Positions 7,966 through 17,301 of a DNA stretch of 64,000 nt are shown here, one piece after another. The notes below the pieces were generated by a model. It had not been told where the DNA came from, ran no database searches, and saw nothing but the letters and a program-made list of their open reading frames with translations. A program made the translations under genes and the position numbers. The DNA is taken from the NCBI RefSeq assembly GCF_002101375.1, contig NZ_CP015207.1, positions 124,001-188,000 on the forward strand. Reading direction: 5' to 3'. The stretch's first letter is position 1; each line of letters starts with the position of its first letter. The stretch is from Sporosarcina ureae. Its GTDB lineage: Bacteria > Bacillota > Bacilli > Bacillales_A > Planococcaceae.

Positions 7966-9429
7966 ATGGAAGAACAGAAATACGAATACTTGGCGGATAA
8001 CCCGAATATTAAAGTACTGCCAATTATGTTGGCTCTCATTATCGGTGCATTTTTCGCCATTTTGAATGAAACACTATTAAACATCGCACTCATTACACTG
8101 ATGGATCAGTTTTCCATCACGTTACCGACTGTGCAATGGATGGCTACAGGCTTCATGCTGGTCATGGCCGTCGTCATCCCCATCTCGGCGTTACTTTTAC
8201 AATGGTTCACGACGCGGCAATTATTCCTCGGTACGATGACCGTCTTCACGATTGGAACAATCGTGGCTGCGAGCGCGCCGACATTTCCCATTCTATTAAC
8301 GGGTCGACTCATTCAGGCTGTCGGAACAGGATTATTGATGCCGATCATTTTCAACGTCTTCCTACTCATTTATCCACCGCATAGACGGGGTAAAATTATG
8401 GGAATCATCGGACTTGTCATTATGTTCGCTCCAGCGATTGGCCCAACGTTATCAGGTGTGATCGTGGAATATCTCGGATGGCGTTATTTATTCATCCTCG
8501 TCATTCCATTCGCATTATTTTCTATCGGGTTTGGTTATAAATACTTGATCAATGTTACGGAAGTCACAAAACCAAAAATTGATTATATTTCATTGGTCTA
8601 TTCATCAATTGGTTTTGGATCTCTCGTCTATGGATTCAGCTCCGTTGGGAATAGCGCAGAAGGTTTTGCAGATCCGCTCGTCTTGTTGTTTATCAGTATG
8701 GGCGTGATCGGTATTGTGCTGTTCGTCTTGCGTCAGTGGAAGCTAGATGAACCGATTATGAATATGCGCGTGTTCCGATACCCAATGTTCACTCACGCCG
8801 TCTTCATGTTCTTGATTATCATTATGGCGATGTTTGCTTCCGAAATTATTTTACCCATCTATATGCAAGGACCACTCGCGCTTAGCGCAGCGACTGCAGG
8901 GTTGATTCTACTGCCTGGCAGTATTTTAAATGGTATTATGTCTCCGTTCATGGGGTCACTATTCGATAAGTTTGGTCCGCGTGTGCTGATGATTCCAGCG
9001 ACGATTGTGCTCAGCGGAACGATGTTCATGATGAGTCGATTGACACTCGATACGCCCATTTGGGTGGTTGTCACGAGCTATATCTTGCTGATGCTCAGTG
9101 TATCTGCGATTATGATGCCGGCCGAGACGAATGGATTGAATCAACTACCGAAGCGATTATATCCGCACGGCACCGCAGTTATGTCGACGCTACAACCAGT
9201 TGCTGGAGCTATTGGCGTGTCGGTATTTATTAGTATTATGAATGCGAGACAACTGCACTTCCTAAATAAATCGACAACACCTGAAGACGCAGTAACTGCT
9301 GATTTGGCTCTCGTTGCTGGTGTTGAACTTGTCTACTTCATCGCATTCGCCATGTCGCTTGTGGCAGTTGCGCTGTCGTTTATTGTGTACCGTGCTACAC
9401 CGCAAGAAGATATGGAAGAAAGTAAATAA
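7966..9429 (+). CDS. MFS multidrug efflux transporter (DHA2 / EmrB-QacA type)
   Basis: An inner-membrane drug:proton antiporter of about 487 residues with some 14 hydrophobic segments, the DHA2 arrangement. Visible family features include LNIALITLMDQF with the following TVQWMATGFML in the first helices, TGRLIQAVGTGLLMP, and the motif-C-like APAIGPTLSGVIVEYLGWRYLF. It starts at ATG 7966, preceded by AAAGAGG, rather than at the earlier in-frame GTG 7942. It is monocistronic and converges with the kinase gene at 11815-10976. An insertion sequence now separates the two, placed within their shared terminator. The substrate is not predictable; LmrB- and Mdr-type exporters are the closest style. Confidence 0.9.
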   Translation: MEEQKYEYLADNPNIKVLPIMLALIIGAFFAILNETLLNIALITLMDQFSITLPTVQWMATGFMLVMAVVIPISALLLQWFTTRQLFLGTMTVFTIGTIVAASAPTFPILLTGRLIQAVGTGLLMPIIFNVFLLIYPPHRRGKIMGIIGLVIMFAPAIGPTLSGVIVEYLGWRYLFILVIPFALFSIGFGYKYLINVTEVTKPKIDYISLVYSSIGFGSLVYGFSSVGNSAEGFADPLVLLFISMGVIGIVLFVLRQWKLDEPIMNMRVFRYPMFTHAVFMFLIIIMAMFASEIILPIYMQGPLALSAATAGLILLPGSILNGIMSPFMGSLFDKFGPRVLMIPATIVLSGTMFMMSRLTLDTPIWVVVTSYILLMLSVSAIMMPAETNGLNQLPKRLYPHGTAVMSTLQPVAGAIGVSVFISIMNARQLHFLNKSTTPEDAVTADLALVAGVELVYFIAFAMSLVAVALSFIVYRATPQEDMEESK

Positions 9430-9493
9430 CAAAAAATCCCCAACCCTTCAAAAATAAAATGTACCCTTTGTAAAGGACAATTATAAAAAAAGC

Positions 9494-10339
9494 CTAAGCT
9501 GCTTGTTGAAGCTGTCGTCTGTATTCTGCAGGCGGCAGCTTTTTCAAGTTCCACTGCCCGCGATAATGGTTATAGTACGTCATATAACTCTTGATTTCCC
9601 GCCTAACTTCTTCCATTGTCTCACAATCTTTTATATTGGTTTCATCCTTGAAGTGACCGAAAAATGATTCCTGTGGAGCATTATCCCAACAGTTCCCTCT
9701 GCGTGACATCGATTGTCCTAACCCCATTTTCTTCACTGCTGCCTGATACTTTGGGTTTGTATAATGAAATCCTTGATCTGAATGTATAAAGGCATCTGTC
9801 ATTAAATGACGATGTTTCTTTAGTTTGCGAAGCGTATTCATTGCGATCTCCAAACCTAACGAAGAAGAAACTTCATAGGCTAAAATTTCATTCGTTTGGG
9901 CGTCTTTAATCGTTGACAAGTAAGCACGTTTGCCATTTCCATATGTCAAATAGGTGATGTCGGTCAATAATACCTTTCCAGCCACCCCTTGCTTAAACTC
10001 ACGTTGTAACGTGTTTTCACATGTGCGGTGCTCTTTCGTCGCCTTTGCCATACGACGTGCTGGGTTGGCTTTGCGGATGGGACAGATGATATCGAATTTT
10101 TTCATAATCCGGCGAATGCGTTTTAGGTTATATGTAATGCCGTACTGATTTTCGAGTGTCATTTTAATTTGGCGTGCTCCTTTTTTTCGTCCTCGAAAAT
10201 GATAGGCCTTTAAAATGATTTCCTTTACAACTTCGTCTGCCTGTTCGCGAGCGGCACGTTTCTGTTTAGATTTCTCTCCAAAGTGCCTATAGTAGCCCGA
10301 ACGCGATACCTCCATAAGTTCGCATAAGTAGCTCACCAA
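9494..10339 (-). CDS. IS150-type transposase, OrfB (DDE integrase domain)
   Basis: A 281-residue catalytic transposase subunit. It begins with an HTH_21-like part (SRSGYYRHF), followed by the rve integrase core with the DDE residues in LLTDITYL, IHSDQGFHYTNP and NAPQESFFGHFKDE. The C-terminus has the usual YNHYRGQWNLKKLPPAEYR. The frame stays open upstream of the listed start back to the end of orfA, where GAAAAAG (near 10410) could permit a -1 frameshift producing an OrfAB fusion. The heptamer has one A fewer than the classic A-AAA-AAG, so shifting efficiency is uncertain. Confidence 0.9.
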   Translation of the reverse strand: MVSYLCELMEVSRSGYYRHFGEKSKQKRAAREQADEVVKEIILKAYHFRGRKKGARQIKMTLENQYGITYNLKRIRRIMKKFDIICPIRKANPARRMAKATKEHRTCENTLQREFKQGVAGKVLLTDITYLTYGNGKRAYLSTIKDAQTNEILAYEVSSSLGLEIAMNTLRKLKKHRHLMTDAFIHSDQGFHYTNPKYQAAVKKMGLGQSMSRRGNCWDNAPQESFFGHFKDETNIKDCETMEEVRREIKSYMTYYNHYRGQWNLKKLPPAEYRRQLQQAA

Positions 10340-10386
10340 ACGTGCTAATTTATACTTTTGGATGGTGAAATTAATTAGTTCATATT

Positions 10387-10863
10387 TTAGCGTCGTTTGG
10401 ATTGTGATTTCTTTTTCATCATCTGCCTTTCGAGTAGATCGAGCTTTTTTAACAGTTCATTTTCCGCCTGTAATAAGCGGTTTTTCGCTTCTAGACGTTC
10501 AATCTTTTCTTCGGATGTCAAGTCGCGTTCTGATGGACGGCCTGAATTGGTTTTTCGTGTGTCTTGTAAGCCTTCCACTCCGCTTTTTCTATAGGCGGCA
10601 CGCCAACGCTTTCCTGCAGATTTAATCCGAACTGCTCCTATTAAATCGGCATTTAATCCAGCCTCTTCAAAAATGTCTCGCGGCAGTTTTCCTTTTTCAT
10701 TTTCCGAAATAAAATGACGTTTAAACTCATCTGTATAGGTGATGGATTTATCACTAACAGCTTGTACGTTAGGATTGCATTGCAAGCGTGCTTGTTCTTT
10801 TAAGGTAAACAATCGTTCAGTCACATTCATCCGCTCCCACATCTTTTTATTCATTATAAACAA
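10387..10863 (-). CDS. IS150-type transposase, OrfA (DNA-binding HTH)
   Basis: A 158-residue partner of the transposase. It has a helix-turn-helix in the middle (TDEFKRHFISENEKGKLP to AGKRWRAAYRKSG) and a leucine-zipper-like coiled coil in the C-terminal third (KIERLEAKNRLLQAENELL), the usual IS150 OrfA plan. Starts at 10863 and, in the same frame, 10854 are both possible. The C-terminus contains the lysine-rich stretch where frameshifting into orfB may occur. Confidence 0.88.
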   Translation of the reverse strand: MFIMNKKMWERMNVTERLFTLKEQARLQCNPNVQAVSDKSITYTDEFKRHFISENEKGKLPRDIFEEAGLNADLIGAVRIKSAGKRWRAAYRKSGVEGLQDTRKTNSGRPSERDLTSEEKIERLEAKNRLLQAENELLKKLDLLERQMMKKKSQSKRR

Positions 10864-10975
10864 AAGTACCCTATAGGATAGACTTTTTTCAAAGTGTCTA
10901 TCTTATAGGGTACATTTTAAAATAGGGCTGGGGATTTTTTATGTGTTCGCTCTAGTAGTGTTTTTCTAGAACTTC

Positions 10976-11815
10976 TCACAACAGCATCCGCAAATACTTT
11001 TCAAAATTCACTCCCGCTTCTAACGGTGTATCGTCTAACGCAGTATCTTCTATAGCGGCGAGCAAAAATTCTTTCGCAAGCGAAATCGACTGTTCCATGT
11101 CCATACCACGAAGTCGGCTGCCCATCAGTACTGATGCGAATAAATCACCAGTGCCTGAATAGCTTTTATTATTGTACGGCACCGTGGTGAAAAGAGTATC
11201 TGTGTCGTTAATATACATATTGCCGATCGTAAATTGTCGGCTAGGTGGTTGAATGCCTGTAATGATAATTTCAGCGCCAGTTGCTTGTTGAAGCTGCTTA
11301 CCCGCATCCTCTACAATCTTCAGGTAATCTTGTTCATCAACGCAGCGGTGCAATGCGTCATAACTATAACCGGTCAGCAAACAACATTCCGTAATGTTCG
11401 GCGTAATAATATCCGCTCGCGCAACGAGAACCTTCATTTGTTCAAGAAGTTCTTCGTCAAAATTGTCATACGCTTTTCCATTGTCACCGAGTACCGGATC
11501 CACGAGTAATAGCGTTCGATCAGTATAAAAACTCTCGAGAAATGTAAGGATATGATGAATTTGCTCTTTGCCCGTAATATAACCGGTATGAATGCCGTCA
11601 AACGTGACATGGAGCTTCTCCCACTCCTTTGTATAGAGCGGCATGGCACTCGTCAAATCATTGCAGTAATAGCTCGGATATTCTGTTTGTGCAGTCAACA
11701 TCGCAGTCGGCAGTGGACATGCCTGCACACCCATCACAGAAAGCACAGGAATCGCGGCAGTGAGTGAGCATTTACCGAATGAAGACAAATCTTGAATAAT
11801 TGCAACTTTTTTCAT
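10976..11815 (-). CDS. Pyridoxal/pyridoxamine kinase (PfkB-like, PdxK/PdxY type)
   Basis: A 279-residue ribokinase-fold enzyme that phosphorylates B6 vitamers with ATP in the salvage of pyridoxal phosphate. The N-terminus KKVAIIQDLSSFGKCSLTAAIPVL matches PdxY-type kinases, as do VDPVLGDNGK (about 105-114), TPNITECCLLTG (about 137-148) and the anion-hole motif YSGTGDLFASVLMG (about 220-233) holding the catalytic aspartate. GGAGG precedes the ATG. It is monocistronic on the minus strand. Its terminator is the one split by the insertion sequence, so read-through into the IS is possible. ThiD-like hydroxymethylpyrimidine kinase activity is a less likely alternative. Confidence 0.85.
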   Translation of the reverse strand: MKKVAIIQDLSSFGKCSLTAAIPVLSVMGVQACPLPTAMLTAQTEYPSYYCNDLTSAMPLYTKEWEKLHVTFDGIHTGYITGKEQIHHILTFLESFYTDRTLLLVDPVLGDNGKAYDNFDEELLEQMKVLVARADIITPNITECCLLTGYSYDALHRCVDEQDYLKIVEDAGKQLQQATGAEIIITGIQPPSRQFTIGNMYINDTDTLFTTVPYNNKSYSGTGDLFASVLMGSRLRGMDMEQSISLAKEFLLAAIEDTALDDTPLEAGVNFEKYLRMLL

Positions 11816-12276
11816 GGGAAATCCTCCGTAAATCGCTATGTATTATTCGTATCATAGCATAAACAATGTAGTGAATTGTTGTGTGAGAACTAGTAACGAC
11901 TAGTACATTACCTATCATTATGTTGAAAAAAGAGAACTGTTCATCACATAATTTTTTTATATTATAGGTTACAATACCCAGTATGGAGGGTATACATATG
12001 ATCAACCGAGCGTTTCGAGTCGTAGAGGTTACTAAAAATAGAAAGAATATCTTCTATGCATTGAATAAAAAGATTATGTGAATATAAAATTAAACGTTCA
12101 CTTTTTTATGGTATCATGGTTTAATAGTAAATAACTTACTAGTTAGAAAGTGAGGAGAGAGAGTCAAAGAATCAATAGGTACTTCAATTAAATGGTGAAT
12201 TCTTTATGAGATGATCTCTGATAAAAGGGGGGCGATTTAATAAAAGAATTAATCTACCGCTCCAATCAGCATAAAT
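11816..12276. other. Long intergenic and leader region before the amino-acid ABC operon
   Basis: It holds the divergent start of the kinase gene, a tiny open frame (11998-12081) and an untranslated leader of more than 250 bases. No T-box, SAM or other riboswitch signature was found. A weak promoter, TTCACT-N17-TTTAAT, ends near 12122. Confidence 0.4.
11998..12081 (+). CDS. Possible 27-residue peptide
   Basis: ATG 11998 is preceded by GGAGGG at 11986-11991 with ideal spacing, and TATTAT/TACAAT-like boxes lie upstream. The product is basic (NRAFRVVEVTKNRKN). No family is recognised. It may be a leader peptide, a remnant of a longer gene or chance. The strong ribosome site is the only support. 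Confidence 0.25.
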   Translation: MINRAFRVVEVTKNRKNIFYALNKKIM

Positions 12277-12290
12277 TGTAAGCGATTTCA
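12277..12290 (+). promoter_or_regulatory. cre site (CcpA) in the ABC operon leader
   Basis: TGTAAGCGATTTCA fits the catabolite-responsive element consensus TGWAANCGNTNWCA at every position. It lies about 110 bases before the binding-protein gene. If the promoter is upstream, CcpA bound here would act as a roadblock. Confidence 0.55.
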
Positions 12291-12400
12291 AAATTAAGGG
12301 AAACAGGAATTAGTCTCTAAACAAATCCATAAAACCACTTAAGAAACAGAAAGCACTTTTTAGTAACTGAAAATTTCATGAAAAAAGGGAGATGGGGAAT

Positions 12401-13225
12401 ATGAAAAAAATCAAAATGATGATCCTACTACTAGCTGCATCTGTGTTAGTACTTGCTGCTTGTGGTAATGAAGACGAAAAGACGTCAGAAAGTACTGGCG
12501 ATCAAGGCTATAAACTAGTCAATGAAGGAAAATTCACATTTGCTGCAAGTGGAGTGTACAAACCGTTTAGTTTTGAAGAAGACGGTAAACTTACAGGCTT
12601 TGATATAGAAATTGGAAATGCGCTTGCAGAGAAAATGGGACTTGAAGCGAATCCAGTGACCAATCCATTTGAAACGATTTTACAAGGATTAGTTGGGAAT
12701 AAGTTTGACGCAATTATTGGTTCTATGGCTTATACAAAAGAACGGGCAAAGCAAGCGGATTTCACTGAGCCTTATTATTATTCAGGAGGGATGATTTTCG
12801 TTGCCAAGGATAACGACGAAATTACATCTCCCGAAGACTTAGATGGAAAGAAAATTGGAGTAGTAGCCCAGTCCACATATGAAGAGCCAGCTAAAGAATT
12901 ATCGGATGATATCCAGTATTACAGCAGTGATGTAGTCGCATTAAAAGATTTAACAGTGAAAGGTCGCTTAGATGCAGTCATTACAGCGGACATCGTTGGG
13001 TATGAAGCGATCGACAATGGATTTGAAGTCAAAGAGGTCGACAAGCCGATGTGGGTAGAACAACCTTCCATCGCTGTGAATAAAGAAAATCCAGAATTAA
13101 CAAAAGCGCTGGATCAAGCATTACAAGAAATGATCGACGATGGGACGTATGAGAAAATCTCAGATAAATGGTTCGGTCGCAACTTACTTGATATTGATTT
13201 AGAAGGCGTGGAATTATTGGAATAA
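12401..13225 (+). CDS. Polar amino-acid ABC transporter, substrate-binding lipoprotein
   Basis: About 274 residues. The signal peptide ends in the lipobox LAAC, so the mature protein is lipid-anchored outside the membrane. The rest is a type-II periplasmic-binding fold of the SBP_bac_3 family: FAASGVYKPFSF near the start, GFDIEIGNALAEKMG, FDAIIGSMAYTKERAKQADF and FTEPYYYSGG. The start at ATG 12401 is chosen because GGGAGATGGGG is correctly placed for it and not for ATG 12392. It is the first gene of a three-gene importer operon (binding protein, permease, ATPase). The substrate is probably a polar amino acid or cystine. A cre site in the leader suggests carbon-dependent control. Confidence 0.9.
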   Translation: MKKIKMMILLLAASVLVLAACGNEDEKTSESTGDQGYKLVNEGKFTFAASGVYKPFSFEEDGKLTGFDIEIGNALAEKMGLEANPVTNPFETILQGLVGNKFDAIIGSMAYTKERAKQADFTEPYYYSGGMIFVAKDNDEITSPEDLDGKKIGVVAQSTYEEPAKELSDDIQYYSSDVVALKDLTVKGRLDAVITADIVGYEAIDNGFEVKEVDKPMWVEQPSIAVNKENPELTKALDQALQEMIDDGTYEKISDKWFGRNLLDIDLEGVELLE

Positions 13226-13258
13226 AACAAATCTCCACTTATTTTTTAGAAAGTTGGT

Positions 13259-13930
13259 GTGCCGGTGCCTGAGTTTTTACTAACATTTTATGATGTGTTC
13301 CAAAATACGTACAAAGGATTTTTACAAGCAGGTCTACTAACAATCGAAATCACGGCCATTGCAATCGTAATCGGAACGGTGTTAGGTGTCATTTTCGCAC
13401 TGATGAAGATTTCAAACTCAAAAGTATTGCAGATGATTGCCAATATTTATATTACGCTAATTCGAGGAACGCCGTTAATTGTTCAGATTATGTTTCTATA
13501 CTTCGGTATCACGTCGATCATCGTGTTAGATAACTTCTGGGCAGGTGCTATTGCATTAGGAGTCCACAACGGTGCATACATTGCGGAAATTTTCCGTGGA
13601 TCTATTCAAGGAATTGACAAAGGACAACGTGAGGCAAGTCTTGCACTGGGTATGAATAGTTCATTGACGATGAGAAGAATCGTATTCCCGCAAGCTTTAC
13701 GCCGTGCGATTCCACCGCTCGGCAATCAATTTATCATCACATTGAAAGATTCATCTTTAGTCTATGTGATTGGTGTATCTGAATTATTTGGTTTGGCCAA
13801 TCGAGTGGCTGCGTCTAATTTCAAGCAATTTGAAACGTTTCTCGTAGTCGGTCTTTATTATCTACTTCTCGTTCTGATTTTCAGCGCTCTATTAAAATGG
13901 TATGAGAACAAATTGGATGTGGATAAATAA
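13259..13930 (+). CDS. Amino-acid ABC transporter permease (HisM/GlnP type)
   Basis: A 223-residue integral membrane protein of the polar amino-acid uptake permease family. It has about five helices: near 20-45, 57-80, 85-105, 150-170 and 188-210. The family motif [18 protein letters not shown] and the ATPase-contact EAA loop [22 protein letters not shown] are clear. It starts at GTG 13259 (GTG 13265 is also possible). It is followed with a one-base overlap or small gap by the ATPase gene. It likely works as a homodimer with the other two subunits. Confidence 0.92.
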   Translation: MPVPEFLLTFYDVFQNTYKGFLQAGLLTIEITAIAIVIGTVLGVIFALMKISNSKVLQMIANIYITLIRGTPLIVQIMFLYFGITSIIVLDNFWAGAIALGVHNGAYIAEIFRGSIQGIDKGQREASLALGMNSSLTMRRIVFPQALRRAIPPLGNQFIITLKDSSLVYVIGVSELFGLANRVAASNFKQFETFLVVGLYYLLLVLIFSALLKWYENKLDVDK

Positions 13931-13944
13931 TGGGGGCGAATACG

Positions 13945-14670
13945 ATGATTAAAGCAGAAAATATTCATAAGTCATTTGGAGAGTTAAAAGTGTTAAAAGG
14001 GATCGATATGGAAGTGCGCCGTGGAGAAGTAGTCGTTCTCATAGGAGTCAGTGGATCAGGAAAAAGTACCTTTTTACGGTGTTTAAACTTTTTGGAATTG
14101 GCGAATGAAGGCGTAATTACAATTGATGGAAAGCAAGTTAATCAGAAGAAAGATAACTTAGCCAAGATCCGAGCGGAAGTGGGAATGGTATTTCAACACT
14201 TTAATTTATTCCCACACAAAACCGTATTGGAGAATGTAATGGAAGCGCCTTTGATGGTCAAAAAAATGGACAAAGTACAAGTGAAGAAAATGGCACATGA
14301 AATATTAAAAAAGGTAGGGCTATCCGAAAAAGCCGATGTCTATCCGAATAAATTATCTGGTGGTCAAAAACAACGTGTGGCGATCGCTCGAGCGCTTGCT
14401 ATGGAACCGAAAGTACTGTTATTCGACGAACCGACTTCTGCTTTAGACCCCGAACTTGTCGGGGAAGTGTTGCAAGTCATGCAAAACTTAGCGGAGGAAG
14501 GAATGACGATGATCGTCGTTACACACGAAATGAAGTTCGCGAAAAACGTTGCAGACCGAGTGATTATGCTAGACGAAGGAGTCATCATCGAGGATTCCGA
14601 TCCCGATACGTTTTTTAATCGCTCGACAAATGAACGGACACTGCAATTTCTAGAAATGGTAGACGTGTAA
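13945..14670 (+). CDS. Amino-acid ABC transporter ATP-binding protein (GlnQ/HisP type)
   Basis: About 241 residues. Walker A is [13 protein letters not shown], the Q-loop [11 protein letters not shown], the signature [15 protein letters not shown] and Walker [21 protein letters not shown], all typical of polar amino-acid importers. ATG 13945 has GGGGG at the right distance and is preferred to ATG 13930, which overlaps the permease stop. It is the last gene of the operon and is followed by a good terminator. The Walker A has V in place of the commoner P, a minor variation. Confidence 0.93.
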   Translation: MIKAENIHKSFGELKVLKGIDMEVRRGEVVVLIGVSGSGKSTFLRCLNFLELANEGVITIDGKQVNQKKDNLAKIRAEVGMVFQHFNLFPHKTVLENVMEAPLMVKKMDKVQVKKMAHEILKKVGLSEKADVYPNKLSGGQKQRVAIARALAMEPKVLLFDEPTSALDPELVGEVLQVMQNLAEEGMTMIVVTHEMKFAKNVADRVIMLDEGVIIEDSDPDTFFNRSTNERTLQFLEMVDV

Positions 14671-14701
14671 GAACAGTTAAAAATCTTAATTCTGAGTTCA
14701 C

Positions 14702-14760
14702 AAGAGGTACTAGGTCCCCGAACATGTTTGAAGTGTTCAACGTCCTGGTGCCTCTTTTTT
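14702..14760 (+). terminator. Terminator of the amino-acid ABC operon
   Basis: AAGAGGTACTAGG (14702-14714) pairs with CCTGGTGCCTCTT (14744-14756), with two G-U pairs, followed by T6. The remaining 210 bases before the catalase hold no gene, and no PerR-type box was recognised there. Confidence 0.8.
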
Positions 14761-14972
14761 AGATTCGATAGCTTTTCTGCTCTCGTCAAGTTTGTACGTA
14801 TGAGATTTCCCGGGAAACGTGGAAACTTTCAAAATACGTATACAACCTACTAGTCGGCTAACTGATCATAGGAAGGATACCGATTTCCAACCGAAGTATA
14901 GGTGTTTATTTTTCCTAGTTGTGGTCATACTGTCAGTAGATAATGGAAAGCACTTTGTCGAGGAGGAATTTT

Positions 14973-16619
14973 GTGGACAAGAAACAACATAAACAGAAGA
15001 AAGCTCAAATGGAAGAGCGCGAAACACTTACGACACGCCAAGGGCACCCTGTGCATGATAATCAAAATATCAAGACCATTGGCGACCGTGGCCCTGCTAC
15101 GCTTGAGAATTATCACTACATTGAAAAAATCTCTCATTTTGATCGTGAGGAAATACCTGAACGAGTGGTCCACGCACGAGGATCGGGTGCGTTTGGTTAT
15201 TTTGAAACATACGGGAAAGTTGGTAATGAGCCAGTTGAAAAGTACACGCGTGCCAAAGTCTTTTCGGGTGCTGGAAAAAGAACACCTCTTGTCGTGCGTT
15301 TTTCTACTGTAGCAGGAGGTAAAGATTCGCCTGAAACTGCACGAGATCCTAGAGGATTTGCGGTTAAGATGTATACAGAAGATGGCAACTGGGATTTAGT
15401 GGGGAATAATTTGAAAATATTTTTCATTCGAGATGCGATGAAGTTTCCAGATATGATTCATGCATTTAAAGCCGATCCTGCTTCCAATATTCCGCATCCA
15501 CAACGCATGTTTGATTTTGTCTCCCGATCGCCAGAATCCATTCATATGATTACGTTTTTGTTCTCGCCATGGGGAATTCCTGCAACGTATCGTCACATGC
15601 AAGGCTCTGGTGTGAATACATACAAGTGGGTCAACGACAAGGGAGAATCGGTTTTAGTAAAGTATCATTGGGAGCCGAAGCAAGGCATACGTAATTTAAC
15701 TCAAGAAGATGCTGATGCCATTCAGGCAAAAAATGTTGCACATGCGACGCAAGATTTATCTGAAGCTATCGAACGTAGAGAATATCCTGAGTGGGAGCTA
15801 TTTGTGCAAATTATGGAAGACGGATACCATCCAGAATTGGATTTTGATCCGCTTGATAATACAAAGCTTTGGCCGGAAGAACAGTTTCCTTGGCTAGCTG
15901 TGGGTAAGATGGTATTGGATCGTAACCCTGAGGATTTCCATATGGACATTGAACAAGCGGCTTTCGGAACTGGCGTACTCGTAGATGGAATGGATTTTTC
16001 CGATGACAAAATGCTTCAAGGCCGTACATTCTCATATTCTGATACGCAACGTTACCGTATCGGCACGAATTATCTCCAGTTACCTGTAAATGCACCAAAA
16101 AAAGAAGTGCGGACAAATCAGCAACGTGGTCAAATGGATCATCGCGATGCCTGCGAGTCAGGAGAAAATCCACATATCAATTATGAACCATCCATGCTCG
16201 GTGGATTTCAGGAAGCAAAAAGGGAAAACTGGCTTCCACATAGACCTACGTACAATGCAGCAGCGATGAGCGCGCCGATTGACCGACCGAATAATTATGG
16301 ACAGGCAGGCGAGACGTTCCGCCAGTTTGAGAAGTGGGAACGAGAGGAATTAATCAAAAACCTTTCAGAAGCGCTAGCAGTATGTGATGTACGCATACAA
16401 AAAGCAATGATCGAACACTTTACGCTAGCGGATTTTGAATACGGGCGTCTTGTACAAGCGGGTATTGAACAGAAAATGAAAGCACTAATAGGAGTGGCGG
16501 CAGAACCTAATGTCCCGGGTCGTGAAGCAGGTCAATCGAAATTCGGACAAGGTACGCCTGACTCTAAACAGGCTGTGAAAGATGCGGTGGAAAAAGGTCG
16601 TGAAGCAGAGCCTTATTGA
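14973..16619 (+). CDS. Heme catalase
   Basis: About 548 residues; converts hydrogen peroxide to water and oxygen. The active-site histidine lies in [16 protein letters not shown], the distal Asn region in [20 protein letters not shown], and the heme-ligand tyrosine in [15 protein letters not shown]. The beta-barrel signature [23 protein letters not shown] is also present. At 548 residues it is longer than the vegetative KatA (about 480) because of N- and C-terminal tails. GTG 14973 follows AGGAGG at 14961-14966. The gene is monocistronic. Catalases of this length in spore formers can be vegetative or spore-associated; the sequence does not decide. Confidence 0.95.
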   Translation: MDKKQHKQKKAQMEERETLTTRQGHPVHDNQNIKTIGDRGPATLENYHYIEKISHFDREEIPERVVHARGSGAFGYFETYGKVGNEPVEKYTRAKVFSGAGKRTPLVVRFSTVAGGKDSPETARDPRGFAVKMYTEDGNWDLVGNNLKIFFIRDAMKFPDMIHAFKADPASNIPHPQRMFDFVSRSPESIHMITFLFSPWGIPATYRHMQGSGVNTYKWVNDKGESVLVKYHWEPKQGIRNLTQEDADAIQAKNVAHATQDLSEAIERREYPEWELFVQIMEDGYHPELDFDPLDNTKLWPEEQFPWLAVGKMVLDRNPEDFHMDIEQAAFGTGVLVDGMDFSDDKMLQGRTFSYSDTQRYRIGTNYLQLPVNAPKKEVRTNQQRGQMDHRDACESGENPHINYEPSMLGGFQEAKRENWLPHRPTYNAAAMSAPIDRPNNYGQAGETFRQFEKWEREELIKNLSEALAVCDVRIQKAMIEHFTLADFEYGRLVQAGIEQKMKALIGVAAEPNVPGREAGQSKFGQGTPDSKQAVKDAVEKGREAEPY

Positions 16620-16960
16620 TGAAAAGGTAAAGTCCTTTTATTCAAATCAAAATGTATTGTGAATGAAGACTGAATAGCATCTGTATAGGAAGCGAATGAG
16701 GTTATGTAAGCACCTACATTTATGTCTTATATAGATGTTTTTTCAATTTCATTTTTTATTTTGACGAGTTTATGCAGATTTCAATAAATAAAATAACAGA
16801 GTAGTTAGAAAGTTTGATAGAGAAATGATATACTTTATTTTAAGAAGTGTCTAGAAGAGATTGCGCCACATGATCAACTTGTGCAAGAGATGAAAGAGGA
16901 AGTAGGTTAGAATACTAGTTTTCATGATCAAAACATCAGTGACAACCCGCTAAAAAGATT
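16620..16960. other. Intergenic after the catalase
   Basis: A weak hairpin, AAAAGG...CCTTTT, follows the catalase stop (16622-16641) and may terminate it. The rest is AT-rich, and no gene is supported. Confidence 0.35.
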
Positions 16961-16973
16961 GGGAGGTGAAGTT

Positions 16974-17180
16974 GTGAATAAGTCCTTTTGGATTCCGTTA
17001 CTAGTTTCATTTGGAACGATGATATTCCTATATGTAATAGGCTTTATAGCGAATATAGATATTCTTAAATTCACTATTTCACTTTCGCATACTGAAATTT
17101 CACTAGTACCGATTGGCGTTGGCATAGTAATGGGGTTTGTTAGTGAACGTATTATCAAATCGAAATCACATACCAATTAG
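16974..17180 (+). CDS. Small two-helix membrane protein
   Basis: About 68 residues with two hydrophobic segments (about 5-27 and 38-58) and a basic C-terminus (ERIIKSKSH). GTG 16974 has GGGAGGTG at 16961-16968. No family is recognised. It stands alone between the catalase and a SnoaL-like gene. Confidence 0.6.
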   Translation: MNKSFWIPLLVSFGTMIFLYVIGFIANIDILKFTISLSHTEISLVPIGVGIVMGFVSERIIKSKSHTN

Positions 17181-17301
17181 TCTTATAATTTAGCCTCGAA
17201 CGTAGAGTAGTAGTTAATTATTGAAATATGTAGTGGCTACCCGTTGTACAAGAAACGAAGTAAGGGAAATAATATAATGTGTAAAAAAGGGAGCACAGTG
17301 C

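Larger units (their letters stand above)
9456..10918 (-). mobile_element. IS3-family insertion sequence, IS150-like
   Basis: About 1.46 kb, carrying two overlapping-frame genes on the minus strand (orfA 10863-10387, orfB 10339-9494). The left end reads AAAATGTACCCTTTG and the right end, reversed, AAAATGTACCCTATA; the terminal repeats continue imperfectly (GTAAAGGACA against TAAGATAGACA). The flanks carry a direct AAAAT (9451-9455 and 10919-10923), a possible 5-bp target duplication, although A-richness weakens this. If ends must be TG..CA, the element is 9460-10914. Both frames look intact, so the element may be active. Confidence 0.85.
9431..10940. terminator. Bidirectional terminator split by the insertion sequence
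   Basis: The left arm AAAAAATCCCCAACCCT (9431-9447) and right arm AGGGCTGGGGATTTTTT (10924-10940) pair over 17 positions with one A/C mismatch, which becomes a G-U pair on the minus strand. Without the insertion the loop would be only eight bases. The arms lie just after the MFS stop and just after the minus-strand kinase stop. This was probably the shared terminator of two convergent genes, now interrupted in the loop. Confidence 0.7.

Noticed and set aside
9460-10914. TG...CA ends as the definite IS boundaries
   Set aside because: These inner ends give no matching target duplication, whereas 9456-10918 gives AAAAT on both sides. The A-rich context keeps this open.
12100-12400. Riboswitch or T-box in the leader of the amino-acid importer
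   Set aside because: No T-box (AGGGTGG) or SAM-type conserved segments and no terminator-antiterminator pair could be identified.
14761-14972. PerR box before the catalase
   Set aside because: No sequence close to TTATAATNATTATAA was found.
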